Positions 17,476-26,312 of a stretch of 64,000 nt of DNA are shown here, one piece after another (positions within the stretch are counted from its first letter, which is position 1; each line of letters opens with the position of its first letter). Source of the stretch: Streptomyces sp. NBC_01463 (lineage in GTDB: Bacteria > Actinomycetota > Actinomycetes > Streptomycetales > Streptomycetaceae). A model generated the notes under the pieces. The model was not told the DNA's origin, did not search any database, and saw only the letters and a program-made list of their open reading frames with translations. Location: assembly GCA_036227345.1 (NCBI GenBank), contig CP109468.1, positions 5,332,001 through 5,396,000 of the forward strand, written 5' to 3'. A program made the translations under genes and the position numbers.

Positions 17476-18258
17476 GTGATATCTCCCCGCGATTGTCGAA
17501 TGATCGTGCCCGCGCTGGGCGTGGTGGCCGTACTGGCCCTGACCGGCTGCGACCCCGAACAGGTGACCTCCGGTACGGACCGCTCCGGCGGCAGTTCGAA
17601 CGGCGGCGGCCAGTCCGCCACCGGTTTCGGCGCCAGCCCGCTGGACAACGCCGACGGTACGAAGCCGGGCCTGGCGCCCCTCACGTCCGATGCGGACCGG
17701 GCGGCGGCCCGGAAGGTCATCGAGAAGGTGGCGACCAAGGGCCGCGGCCCCAAGACCGGCTACGAACGGGACAAGTTCGGCTACGCGTGGAAGGACTCCG
17801 TCGACAGCGTCCCGCTCTCGCACAACGGCTGCGACACCCGCAACGACCTGCTGGCCCGCGACGGCAAGGACGTCGCACTGCGCTCCGGGTCGGACTGCGT
17901 GGTCGTCTCCATGACGCTCAAGGACCCCTACACCGGCGAGACCATCGAGTGGCGCAAGCAGCAGGCCACCAAGGTCCAGATCGACCACGTCATGCCGCTG
18001 TCGTACGACTGGCAGATGGGCGCGGCCCGCTGGAACGAGGCCAAGCGGCAGCAGATCGCGAACGACCCCCTCAACCTCATCCCGGTCGACGGCCCGGCCA
18101 ACAACGCCAAGCGCGACTCGGGTCCCGCGTCCTGGCTGCCGCCGTACAAGCCGGTGCGCTGCTCGTACGCGCTGCGGTTCGCGCAGGTCTCGCTGAAGTA
18201 CGAACTCCCGGTCACCACCGCGGACAAGAAGGTCATGCTGGAGCTGTGCGGCGGCTGA
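17476..18258 (+). CDS. Exported lipoprotein-type HNH nuclease (DUF1524/GmrSD C-terminal type)
   Basis: This 260-aa protein starts with a short basic region, a hydrophobic core and a lipobox-like VLALTGC (Cys about 25), so it is predicted to be a membrane-anchored lipoprotein. A Gly/Ser-rich linker follows. The C-terminal domain carries an HNH-type core: QIDHVMPLSYDWQMGA (about 170-185), then NDPLNLIPVDGPANNAKRDSGPASWLPP with the conserved Asn and Lys. This places it with the secreted HNH/DUF1524 nucleases common in Streptomyces. GTG 17476 follows TCAGGACGG; ATG 17500 is a possible internal start but would remove the basic residues of the signal. Confidence 0.85.
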   Translation: MISPRDCRMIVPALGVVAVLALTGCDPEQVTSGTDRSGGSSNGGGQSATGFGASPLDNADGTKPGLAPLTSDADRAAARKVIEKVATKGRGPKTGYERDKFGYAWKDSVDSVPLSHNGCDTRNDLLARDGKDVALRSGSDCVVVSMTLKDPYTGETIEWRKQQATKVQIDHVMPLSYDWQMGAARWNEAKRQQIANDPLNLIPVDGPANNAKRDSGPASWLPPYKPVRCSYALRFAQVSLKYELPVTTADKKVMLELCGG

Positions 18259-18273
18259 CCGGCGGACCGGACG

Positions 18274-18311
18274 CGCGAAGGGGACCCGCCTCCAGGCGGG
18301 TCCCCTTCGCG
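18274..18311. terminator. Bidirectional hairpin terminator
   Basis: A perfect 18-bp stem with a 2-nt loop (18274-18291 with 18294-18311) lies between the HNH nuclease (+) and the convergent DUF4352 gene (-). Confidence 0.85.
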
Positions 18312-18346
18312 TCGGCGGGTCACTTCCGCGGCCGCTTGCGCGCGGG

Positions 18347-19219
18347 TCAGAGCTTCAGGTCCCACAGTGTCGCGTCGTACGTGAAGCCGGGGCCGACCTC
18401 GACGGTCAGGTCCTTGGCGCCCGCGGGGGCGTCGAAGGCGTAGAGGACGGTGACCTTCCTGCCCGGCAGGACCGTGCCGCTGAAGCCCTCGCCGACCTTG
18501 CCGTCGAAGATCTGCTCGGCGTCGACACCGTCCTTGCCGGCCCGGGCGCCGACGGTGACGAGCGCGGCGTCGAACTTGGCCTTGCCCGCGTTCTCGATGA
18601 CGACGGCGACGCGGTAGGCCTTGTTGCCCTTGGTGTGCCCGGCGGCGTACGGGTCGGGGGTGTACGCACTCGCTTCGCCGACCGTGATCGTGAGGTCGTC
18701 GTCGTAGACCGCCGAGTCCCCGGCCTCCAGGGCCTTGTCGGTGGCCTTCTCGTTGTTCTTGCCGGCGTTCTTGCCGGTGCTTCCGTCCCCGCCCGCCTTC
18801 GGCTTCGCGGAGGCCGTCGTGTCCGACACCGCCTTGTTGAGGTCGCTCACCGCGTCGTCGACCGCCTTGAACGTGATCACGGCGCCGACCACCGAGAGGA
18901 TCAGCGCGATCAGGCCGAGCACGGCGCCGAACGTGGCCATGCTCTTGTTCGTCGCCTCGCCCCGCTTGGCACGCCCCCGGCCGACCAGACCCAGGATCAG
19001 CGCGATCAGGCCGAGGACACCCGCCAGCCAGAAGAGGAACGGGACCAGACCGGACACCGCGCCGATGAGACCCAGGATCAGGGCCGCGACACCGAGCCCG
19101 TTGCGCGCGGGCCGCAGTCCCGGCGTCTGGGCGGGGGCGTACGGCTGCTGGGGCTGGTGCTGCGACGGGTGCTGCGGCTGGTGCTGAGGGGACTGGGGCG
19201 GCTGCGTGAACTGGGACAT
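18347..19219 (-). CDS. Membrane protein with DUF4190-like helices and DUF4352-like extracellular domain
   Basis: This 290-aa protein has a Gln/Pro/His-rich N-terminal region (1-40). Three helices follow, the first two forming the repeated GLGVAALILGLIGAVSGL / VLGLIALILGLVGRGRAKRGEATNK pattern of DUF4190. A charged linker (about 130-165) leads to a C-terminal beta-rich domain (about 170-290; AYRVAVVIENAGKAKFDAALVTVGA), an Ig-like DUF4352 fold. It is predicted to be surface exposed; its role is unknown. ATG 19219 starts MSQFTQPPQSPQ; longer in-frame starts enter the shared promoter region. It is divergent from the methylase-like gene. Confidence 0.8.
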   Translation of the reverse strand: MSQFTQPPQSPQHQPQHPSQHQPQQPYAPAQTPGLRPARNGLGVAALILGLIGAVSGLVPFLFWLAGVLGLIALILGLVGRGRAKRGEATNKSMATFGAVLGLIALILSVVGAVITFKAVDDAVSDLNKAVSDTTASAKPKAGGDGSTGKNAGKNNEKATDKALEAGDSAVYDDDLTITVGEASAYTPDPYAAGHTKGNKAYRVAVVIENAGKAKFDAALVTVGARAGKDGVDAEQIFDGKVGEGFSGTVLPGRKVTVLYAFDAPAGAKDLTVEVGPGFTYDATLWDLKL

Positions 19220-19306
19220 GGCTGTGCCCTTCGGCAAGTGCGGAGAGGAGTGGTGAGCGGTTCCACATGTCGCCTCTTGCAGCGACAGGTCAATCACACC
19301 ATCTCC

Positions 19307-19430
19307 TGTGAACCGAGTCAACACTGTTCACGATTGATTGGGTGGTGCACGCTGTGAATCGTGTGCTGTGAACAGGTCGGTATGCTCGCCGGCACAGCAG
19401 TGAACACGGACGCAGCAGTGAACACGGACG
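19307..19430. promoter_or_regulatory. Cluster of GTGAAC-type boxes and an 18-bp tandem repeat
   Basis: Copies of TGTGAAC or its near variants occur at 19307, 19325 (reverse), 19353 (GTGAAT), 19367, 19399 and 19417. The last two sit in a perfect tandem 18-mer CAGCAGTGAACACGGACG (19395-19412, 19413-19430). They lie in the divergent promoter region between the DUF4352 gene and the methylase-like gene and look like multiple binding sites for one regulator. Confidence 0.6.
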
Positions 19431-19465
19431 CGCCAGCAGCGGTACGAGCACCAGGGAGACAGCAA

Positions 19466-21631
19466 GTGCCGGAGAACGCGACAGAGGTGACCGCCGCGGG
19501 GATCGCCCGGCTGGCCGGGGTGGGGCGCGCCGCCGTCAGCAACTGGCGCCGCCGGCACGCCGACTTCCCCAAGCCCGTCGGCGGTACCGAGACAAGCCCG
19601 TCCTTCGCCCTGCCCGAAGTCGAGCAGTGGCTGCGCGACCAGGGGAAGCTCGCCGAGGTCCCCCTCCGCGAGCGCGTCTGGCAGCAGCTGGCCGGACACC
19701 CCGCAGGCGCCGTCCCCGCACTGTTCCACGTCGGATGCGCGCTGCTCCTCGTGCGGGAGCGGCCCTCCGCCTGGCGGGAGATCACGGGGGTGTCCGACGA
19801 GCGGATGGCGGGCGTGCTCTCCCTCGCGCTGAACGAGGTGCTCACCGCCCGGTTCGGACCGGCCGACGGGACCGGGCGCGCGGTTCACAGCCCCGACCGC
19901 TCCGAACTCCTGCCGTCCGTCCCCCTGCTGCGCGGCGCCGCCGAACTCGCAGCCGAGGCCGGGGTGCGGGAGACCTTCGAGTTCCTGCTCGGCCGTCAGT
20001 TCGACGCCAACCCCCGCCAGTACACCCTCACCCCGCCCGGCCTCGCCGGGCTGATGGCCGCACTGGCGGGCACCGCCGGCCGCTCCCCGCGCACGGTCCT
20101 CGACCCGGCGTCCGGCACCGGAGCGCTGCTCGGCGCGGTCACCCGCCCCGCCGCGCTGTACGCGCAGGAGAGCGACCCGGACCTCGCCGCTCTCACCGCC
20201 CTCCGCCTCGCCCTGCACACCGACCCCGCCGAGTGCACCCTCGCGGCCCGGACCGGCGACACCCTGCGCGCCGACGCCTTCCCCGGCCTCACCGTCGACG
20301 CGGTGCTCTGCCACCCGCCGTTCAACGAGCGCAACTGGGGCCACGACGAGCTCGCCTACGACCCGCGCTGGGAGTACGGCTTCCCCGCCCGCACCGAGTC
20401 CGAACTCGCCTGGGTGCAGCACGCGCTGGCCCGGCTGCGCGAGGGCGGCACCGCCGTCCTGCTGATGCCGCCCGCCGCCGCGTCCCGCCGCTCAGGCCGC
20501 CGTATCCGCGCCGACCTGCTGCGCCGCGGCGCCCTGCGGGCCGTCATCGCGCTCCCGGCGGGCGCCGCGCCCCCGTACGGCATCCCCCTCCACCTCTGGG
20601 TCCTGCGCAAGCCGGGCACCGCACCGCATCCCTCGCCCGAACTGCTCCTGGTCGACACCGCCGAGCCCGCCGAACCCGCCTCCGACCGGAGCGGCCGCGA
20701 CCGCCTCGACTGGCCGGCCCTGCACGCCGCGGTGCTCGACGCCTGGCAACGGTTCGGCGACGAGAGCGATCAGGGCCGCGCGGACGGCGGAACGGGCACG
20801 AATACGCGTACGTCCAAGGACACGGCCGCGGGTACCGGAACGGGCGCAGGCGCGGGTACGGGCACGGACGCCCGGCCCGGCGTCAGCCGCGTCGTGCCCG
20901 TCATCGAACTCCTCGACGACGACGTCGATCTGGCCCCCGCCCGCCACCTGCCGTCCCCGGCCGCCGCGGGCGGATCGGCCGAGCTGATCCGCGTACGGGA
21001 ACGGCTGACGCAGACCCTGGAGCTCGCAGGCGGCCTCATCCCGCCGCCCGTGGACGTCTCCGCCCCCGCCCACTGGCCGCTCACCACCGTCGGCGAACTC
21101 GCCAGGGCCGGCGCCCTCCTGCTCCGCACCGGCGGCACCGGCACCGGCACGGGCCCCGTGCTCACCGAGCACGACGTCCTCGGCGCCGCCGCCCCGTCGG
21201 GGAACCTGCCCGCCGCCGGGCCGCACGAGGAGCCGGTGCTCGTCGAACCGGGCGACGTCGTCGTCCCCGTGCTCGGCGGCGGCTCCGTCGCCCGTGTCAT
21301 CGACGACGCCACCGCGGGAGCCGCGCTCGGCCGCAACCTCCAGCTGCTGCGCCCCGATCCGGCCGCGCTCGACCCCTGGTTCCTCGCCGGGTTCCTGCGC
21401 GGCACCGCCAACAACCGCCAGGCCAGCAGCCACGCCTCCACCGCCACCCGGCTCGACGCCCGCCGCCTCCAACTGCCCCGGCTGCCACTGGCCGAGCAGC
21501 AGCGGTACGGCGAACGCTTCCGCGCCCTGGCCGCGTTCGAGGACGCGCTGCGCCTCACCGGACGCCTCGGCGGCCGGCTCGTCCAGGGGATGTACGACGG
21601 GCTGACGGACGGTACGGTCACGCCGGAGTGA
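19466..21631 (+). CDS. HTH-containing N6-adenine DNA-methylase-like protein (HsdM/HsdS-like fusion), altered catalytic motif
   Basis: This is a 721-aa protein from GTG 19466, which follows AGGGAGAC. An in-frame ATG at 19382 would add 28 residues encoded by the tandem 18-mers. Residues 1-60 form an HTH (TAAGIARLAGVGRAAVSNWRRRHADFPKP). A gamma-type methyltransferase fold follows, with SAM motif I DPASGTGALL (about 212). Motif IV reads AVLCHPPFNER (about 281), where active enzymes have (N/D)PP(F/Y). The C terminus (about 520-710) resembles an HsdS target-recognition half, with LGRNLQLLRPDPAALDPWFLAGFLRG and LPRLPLAEQQRYGERF. No restriction subunit is nearby. It may be a DNA-binding regulator or orphan methylase rather than a restriction component. 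Confidence 0.8.
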   Translation: MPENATEVTAAGIARLAGVGRAAVSNWRRRHADFPKPVGGTETSPSFALPEVEQWLRDQGKLAEVPLRERVWQQLAGHPAGAVPALFHVGCALLLVRERPSAWREITGVSDERMAGVLSLALNEVLTARFGPADGTGRAVHSPDRSELLPSVPLLRGAAELAAEAGVRETFEFLLGRQFDANPRQYTLTPPGLAGLMAALAGTAGRSPRTVLDPASGTGALLGAVTRPAALYAQESDPDLAALTALRLALHTDPAECTLAARTGDTLRADAFPGLTVDAVLCHPPFNERNWGHDELAYDPRWEYGFPARTESELAWVQHALARLREGGTAVLLMPPAAASRRSGRRIRADLLRRGALRAVIALPAGAAPPYGIPLHLWVLRKPGTAPHPSPELLLVDTAEPAEPASDRSGRDRLDWPALHAAVLDAWQRFGDESDQGRADGGTGTNTRTSKDTAAGTGTGAGAGTGTDARPGVSRVVPVIELLDDDVDLAPARHLPSPAAAGGSAELIRVRERLTQTLELAGGLIPPPVDVSAPAHWPLTTVGELARAGALLLRTGGTGTGTGPVLTEHDVLGAAAPSGNLPAAGPHEEPVLVEPGDVVVPVLGGGSVARVIDDATAGAALGRNLQLLRPDPAALDPWFLAGFLRGTANNRQASSHASTATRLDARRLQLPRLPLAEQQRYGERFRALAAFEDALRLTGRLGGRLVQGMYDGLTDGTVTPE

Positions 21632-21752
21632 GCGGAACCACAACAGTTCCGTACAACCCGGGGGCCCTTGTCGGTGTCGCCCTTTACGCTCGGTCCAGCG
21701 CGTACGCCCATGTGCGCGCGGACGCCCCCCGACCAGGTATCCAGGAGCAGCC

Positions 21753-22367
21753 ATGAACGCCCCGGGCTATCCGCCGACGGCGCCGCGCAGGATCCCCACG
21801 AGGGCCTGGATCGTGTCGATGCGCGTGCTGTTCACCGTGCTCTCGGTGTTCTCCTGCGGCCTGCTCCTGTGGGCTCCGCTGCTGCGTCTGGCGATCGTGC
21901 GGCGCAGGACGTCCGACTGGTGGCTGACCGGGGCCGGGTTCGTGCTCATCTGCGTCCTGCTGCCGGTCATCGGCAGGGACGGCAGTGACACCGACGCCCA
22001 CGGCGTCGACTACGTCCTCATCCCGCTGCTGCTGCTGGCGATGGTGGCGGCCCCCACGCACTACCTGGTCGCCGACATCCGCCACTACGCGGAACTGACC
22101 CGGCAGCACACCATGGGCGGGCCCGGCATGCCCGGCGGACCCGTGCCGCCGGTCCCCGGTTACGGATACGCCCCCACCGTGCCGATCCAGACGCCCGGCC
22201 CGGCCCCGGCGCCGCAGCCCTACCCGCCGCACCCGTACCCCGGGCCGAACCCCACACCGCCCCCGGACCGGCAGCCGCACACCGCACCCCAGCCCCAGCG
22301 CCTCGACCAGGTCCGCGCCGAGCTCGACGAACTGAGCGACTACCTCCGCAAGGAGGAGGGCCGGTGA
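21753..22367 (+). CDS. Integral membrane protein with Pro-rich cytoplasmic tail, coupled to a Ser/Thr kinase
   Basis: This 204-aa protein has three hydrophobic segments (about 25-50, 57-75, 88-107). A Pro/Gly/Tyr-rich tail (about 125-180) and a short charged end, LDQVRAELDELSDYLRKEEGR, follow. The stop overlaps the GTG of the kinase gene, so the two proteins are made together. The tail could be a kinase partner or substrate, but that is inference. No family is recognised. ATG 21753 follows CCAGGAGCAGCC. Confidence 0.75.
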   Translation: MNAPGYPPTAPRRIPTRAWIVSMRVLFTVLSVFSCGLLLWAPLLRLAIVRRRTSDWWLTGAGFVLICVLLPVIGRDGSDTDAHGVDYVLIPLLLLAMVAAPTHYLVADIRHYAELTRQHTMGGPGMPGGPVPPVPGYGYAPTVPIQTPGPAPAPQPYPPHPYPGPNPTPPPDRQPHTAPQPQRLDQVRAELDELSDYLRKEEGR

Positions 22368-23896
22368 GCGGTCGCCTCGTCGGCGGGCGGTACGAACTGG
22401 CGACGATCCTCGGCCAGGGCGGCATGGGCCAGGTCTGGACGGCCTACGACCAGCGCCTGGACCGCCGCGTCGCGGTCAAGCTGCTGCGCCCCGACCGGGT
22501 CACCGGCCCCATCGGCAGTGACGCCGCGGGCGAGCTGCGCCGCCGCTTCGTCCGCGAGTGCCGGGTCACCGCCCAGGTCGACCACCCCGGCCTCGTCACC
22601 GTCCACGACGCGGGCAGCGACGGCGACGAACTGTTCCTCGTCATGCAGTACGTCGAGGGCGCCGACCTAGGCGACCACCTCGCCGAACACGACCCGTACC
22701 CGTGGCAGTGGTCCGTCTCCGTCGCCGCCCAGCTCTGCGCCGTCCTGAGCGCCGTGCACGCCGTGCCGATCGTCCACCGCGACCTCAAGCCCCGCAACCT
22801 GATGGTGCGCCCGGACGGCACGGTCGTCGTCCTCGACCTCGGTGTCGCCTCCGTCCTGGACACCGACACCACCCGCCTCACCCACACCGGCTCACCGATC
22901 GGCTCCCCGGCCTACATGGCCCCCGAACAGGCCATGGGCGGCGCCGTCGGCCCGTACACCGACCTGTACGCCCTCGGCGTCCTCCTGCACGAACTCCTCA
23001 GCGGCGACGTGCCGTTCGCCGGCTCCACCGCCCTCGGCGTCCTGCACCGCCACCTCTACGAACCACCGGTGCCCGTCCGGCAGATCCGCCCCGACATCCC
23101 CGAACCCCTCGAAGCACTCGTCCTGCGGCTGCTCGCCAAGGACCCGCAGCACCGCCCCTCCAGCGCCCAGGAGGTGTACGAACACCTCGCCCCGCTGCTG
23201 CCCACCCGCAACTCCGGCCTGCCCTCGGGCCCCCTCGACCCGACCCGCCCCTTCCTGCGCCCGCACGCCCCGTGGCCCGACCGGGCCACGACCCCGCCCC
23301 CCGCCCAGCCCGCGCCGATGCCCGCCCGGCCGGACGTCGCGGCCGCCGTCGACGAGGTGAAGAGGCTGCTGGGCGAGGGCCGGATCACCCAGGCCGTCGA
23401 CATGCTCGGCGGCATCCTCCCGGCCGCCGCCGAACAGCACGGCGAGGGCTCCCCGGTCGTCCGCATCCTGCGCAAGCAGTACGCCGCGACGCTGATGGAC
23501 GACGGCCAGTACCGCCGCGCCCTGCCCGAACTGCGCCGGCTGGCCGACGACCGTGCCGCGGAGACCGGACCGGCCGACCCGCAGACCCTCCAGTACCGCT
23601 ACGACGCCGCACAGTGCCTGGAACAGCTCGGCGAACCCGCCGCCGCACTCGCCGAGTACCGGGCCGTCCTCCCGTACTACGAGAACCAGTACGCGACGAA
23701 CAACGATCCGGCACGCTCCTACGAGATCCGCCACCGCATCAGCCACCTGCTGATGGCACTCGGCGACCACGCCGGAGCCCTCGGCCAGCTCCGCGCACTG
23801 CTGTACGACACCGAGCGCATGTACGGCCCGCACCACCCCCTGCCCGTCGAGCTGCGCGGCCAGCTGGAGCGCAGGCTGAAGGTCAGGGGCGGCTGA
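22364..23896 (+). CDS. Ser/Thr protein kinase with C-terminal TPR-like region
   Basis: This 510-aa Hanks-type kinase has a P-loop LGQGGMGQVW (about 17-25), catalytic Lys in RRVAVKLL, catalytic loop IVHRDLKPRNLMV (about 137-148), metal motif DLG in place of DFG (VLDLGVAS), activation segment GSPIGSPAYMAPEQA, and an intact C-lobe to about 275. A Pro-rich linker follows. The C-terminal helical repeats (about 325-505: LRKQYAATLMDDGQYRRALPELRRLADDRAAETGP and similar) resemble TPRs. No transmembrane helix is seen, unlike PknB-type sensors, so it is probably cytosolic and targeted through its membrane-protein neighbour. DLG is a common functional variant. Confidence 0.92.
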   Translation: MSGRLVGGRYELATILGQGGMGQVWTAYDQRLDRRVAVKLLRPDRVTGPIGSDAAGELRRRFVRECRVTAQVDHPGLVTVHDAGSDGDELFLVMQYVEGADLGDHLAEHDPYPWQWSVSVAAQLCAVLSAVHAVPIVHRDLKPRNLMVRPDGTVVVLDLGVASVLDTDTTRLTHTGSPIGSPAYMAPEQAMGGAVGPYTDLYALGVLLHELLSGDVPFAGSTALGVLHRHLYEPPVPVRQIRPDIPEPLEALVLRLLAKDPQHRPSSAQEVYEHLAPLLPTRNSGLPSGPLDPTRPFLRPHAPWPDRATTPPPAQPAPMPARPDVAAAVDEVKRLLGEGRITQAVDMLGGILPAAAEQHGEGSPVVRILRKQYAATLMDDGQYRRALPELRRLADDRAAETGPADPQTLQYRYDAAQCLEQLGEPAAALAEYRAVLPYYENQYATNNDPARSYEIRHRISHLLMALGDHAGALGQLRALLYDTERMYGPHHPLPVELRGQLERRLKVRGG

Positions 23897-23947
23897 GAAC
23901 CGGGACAACGCCGCGGTGACGGTCCTCCCGGTCCCGCCGCCACCGGC

Positions 23948-25150
23948 TCACGACGGCTGAACGAGCCCCGCCTTGCCGTAGACCGTCGCCACCCGCGCGC
24001 CCGCCACGCCCGAGGCGAAGCCCATGCCGATGCGGAAGTCGCCGGGCCGGTCCGGGTCCGGGACGAGGACGCCCAGGCCCTCCGGCTCCCGGTAGTCCAG
24101 CGAGTACGCGGCCGCCGTGTGAGCGGGGTTGACGGTCTCCTTGAAGGGCGACGGCGGAGCCGGGTCGAGGGCGCCGGTGGCGAGGTTCACCGAGGTGATG
24201 AACGTGTTGCCGACACCGGGCGGCGAGACCACCAGGTCCTGGCCGCCGATGTTCTGCGTGGAGCCGTAGCTGTTGCCGTGCAGCAGGTAGAGATACCGGC
24301 CCACGACCGCGTACCCCTGGAGGAACGGCCGGCCGTAGGTGGTGAGCGGCCAGCCGGGCACCGCCGTGATGTCCGGTTCCCGGACGTTCGCCAGCGGCTG
24401 GCTCCAGATGCCGAGGCGGGCCAGGTCCAGGTCGTGGACCTGGAAGACCATCGCCCCGTCAGTGTCCCGGAAGCGGATGGCGAGCCGGCCGTAGACCGGG
24501 TCGACGGACGCGGTGTACGTCGAGGTGCCCGGGACCGGCTGATACGTGGTGAGCCCGGCCGATCCGTAGTCGAGCACCTGCGCGTCGACGAACGGGAAAC
24601 GGGCCAGCCGCCGGCCGCGGCTGGTCACCTTCGTCGGGTCCGACGGGTGCACCGGGTCCTGCACTTCCTGCCCGTCGGTCTCCGTCCACAGATAGGCCTT
24701 GGAGCCGACCGGCTCGACCCCGATGCTCATGCCGTGCCCGAAGCCGCGCAGATACATGTAGCCCAGGGTGTTGCCGGACATGTCCCACTTGGTGATCGTC
24801 AGGTCGCCGTGCCGGTTGCGGTCGGCACTGCTCACCGGGGCCGGTTCGCCCGGGAGCTTCAGGCCGCTCTGCGTCACCTGGGCCAGGTAGATGTGACCGT
24901 TGGCGTTGTCGTAGCCGAAGGACTGGATGATCGTCGTGTCACGGGTCGGCTTCTGACGTATCCAGTTGTCCGAAGCACTGTTCAGATCGAGCCGCGGCGA
25001 GGGCACCAGAAGCGCCGAACCCGGCGTGGGGTGGACGGCGGCGGAAGCCGTCCCGGTGCCTGCGGACACGCCTGCCGCCGTCAGCGCACCGGCGCCGCTC
25101 CACGCGAGCAGGGAACGGCGGCTGGGGCGCGAGAGTCTGTCGTGGGTCAT
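23948..25150 (-). CDS. Tat-exported protein of the Streptomyces 'teichoic acid biosynthesis protein C' type
   Basis: This 400-aa protein has a clear twin-arginine signal, SRPSRRSLLAWSGAGALTAAG (cleavage near ASA-AVHP). The mature part is beta-rich with repeated aromatic/Gly strand motifs (HIYLAQVTQSG, YMYLRGFGHGMSIGVEP, YLYLLHGNSYGSTQNIGG), as in phage tail/receptor-binding or beta-propeller proteins. Streptomyces homologues are often labelled 'teichoic acid biosynthesis protein C', but I see no catalytic motif, so a role in cell-wall polymers is unproven. It is divergent from the GtrB/GtrA pair. Confidence 0.75.
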   Translation of the reverse strand: MTHDRLSRPSRRSLLAWSGAGALTAAGVSAGTGTASAAVHPTPGSALLVPSPRLDLNSASDNWIRQKPTRDTTIIQSFGYDNANGHIYLAQVTQSGLKLPGEPAPVSSADRNRHGDLTITKWDMSGNTLGYMYLRGFGHGMSIGVEPVGSKAYLWTETDGQEVQDPVHPSDPTKVTSRGRRLARFPFVDAQVLDYGSAGLTTYQPVPGTSTYTASVDPVYGRLAIRFRDTDGAMVFQVHDLDLARLGIWSQPLANVREPDITAVPGWPLTTYGRPFLQGYAVVGRYLYLLHGNSYGSTQNIGGQDLVVSPPGVGNTFITSVNLATGALDPAPPSPFKETVNPAHTAAAYSLDYREPEGLGVLVPDPDRPGDFRIGMGFASGVAGARVATVYGKAGLVQPS

Positions 25151-25343
25151 GGGGCCTCATCCAATCGGCAGGCCAGGCCGCGATCAACCCCGCCCCATCG
25201 CCCGCACACCACCGCACGACCGCACCGCCATGGGGTGGCCACACGCACGGAGACCGCGGCGCCCGGAGCCAGTTCACCCAATCGTCGCCCCCAGGCCACA
25301 CCCGCCATCCGCCCCCGACACATTGACCGGCTGATGTACTTTC

Positions 25344-26312
25344 GTGCTGATCTCGCTGGTGGTGCCCTGCTACAACGAGGAAGACATCCTCGAACGCTTC
25401 CATGAACGCGTGACGGATGAGATGACCCGCCTGGGCCATGCCTTCCAGCTCGTGTACGTGGACGACGGAAGCGCGGACCGGACCCTGCCGATCCTCCAGG
25501 AACTGGCCGCCGCCGACCCCCGCGCCCACTACGTCTCCTTCAGCCGCAACTTCGGCAAGGAAGCCGCCATGCTCGCCGGCCTCCAGCACGCCGAGGGCGA
25601 CGCCGTCGTCATCATGGACGCCGACCTCCAGCACCCGCCCGAGCTCGTCGGCCGCATGCTCCAGGAACACGCCCGCGGCTACGACCAGGTCATCGCCCGC
25701 CGCACCCGCAAGGGCGACCGCGTCACCCGCACCCTCACCGCCCGCGCCTACTACTGGCTCATCAACCGCCTCGTCGACGTGGAACTCGTCGACGGAGTCG
25801 GCGACTTCCGCCTGCTCTCCCGCCGGGCCGCCGACGCCGTACTCGAACTCACCGAGTACAACCGCTTCTCCAAGGGCCTCTTCGCCTGGGTCGGCTTCCC
25901 CACCACCACGTTCAGCTACGAGAACGCCGTCCGGGAACAGGGCCGCTCCGCCTGGACCTTCGGCAAACTGCTGAACTACGGCCTCGACGGACTCCTCTCC
26001 TTCAACAACAAACCGCTGCGCGCCGCGCTCTACCTCGGCATGCTCCTGATGTCCGTGGCCTTCGTCTACGCCGCCTGGATCGTCGGCGTCGCCCTGGTGA
26101 AGGGCGTCGACACCCCCGGATACGTCACCCTCCTCGTGGTGCTCACCGCCCTCGCCGGAGTCCAGATGGTGATGGTCGGAGTGGTGGGGGAGTACGTCGG
26201 CCGTATCTACTACGAGGTGAAGCGCCGCCCCCACTTCCTGGTGAAGGCCACCAACACCCGGATCCACCGGCCCGCCCAGGAGCCGGAACCCCTGGAGTTC
26301 GTACGCCGATGA
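25344..26312 (+). CDS. GT2 glycosyltransferase, polyprenyl-phosphate sugar transferase (GtrB/DPM-like)
   Basis: This 322-aa protein has an N-terminal GT-A domain: ISLVVPCYNEEDIL, VYVDDGSADRT, and the DxD-type metal site IMDADLQHPPE (about 93). SFSRNFGKEAAMLAGLQHA is diagnostic of the GtrB/DPM1-like group. Two C-terminal hydrophobic helices (about 230-255, 268-290) match the bactoprenol-phosphate glucosyltransferase topology. It should transfer a hexose from a nucleotide sugar to polyprenyl phosphate on the inner membrane face. The stop overlaps the gtrA-like ATG. GTG 25344 is used. Confidence 0.9.
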   Translation: MLISLVVPCYNEEDILERFHERVTDEMTRLGHAFQLVYVDDGSADRTLPILQELAAADPRAHYVSFSRNFGKEAAMLAGLQHAEGDAVVIMDADLQHPPELVGRMLQEHARGYDQVIARRTRKGDRVTRTLTARAYYWLINRLVDVELVDGVGDFRLLSRRAADAVLELTEYNRFSKGLFAWVGFPTTTFSYENAVREQGRSAWTFGKLLNYGLDGLLSFNNKPLRAALYLGMLLMSVAFVYAAWIVGVALVKGVDTPGYVTLLVVLTALAGVQMVMVGVVGEYVGRIYYEVKRRPHFLVKATNTRIHRPAQEPEPLEFVRR

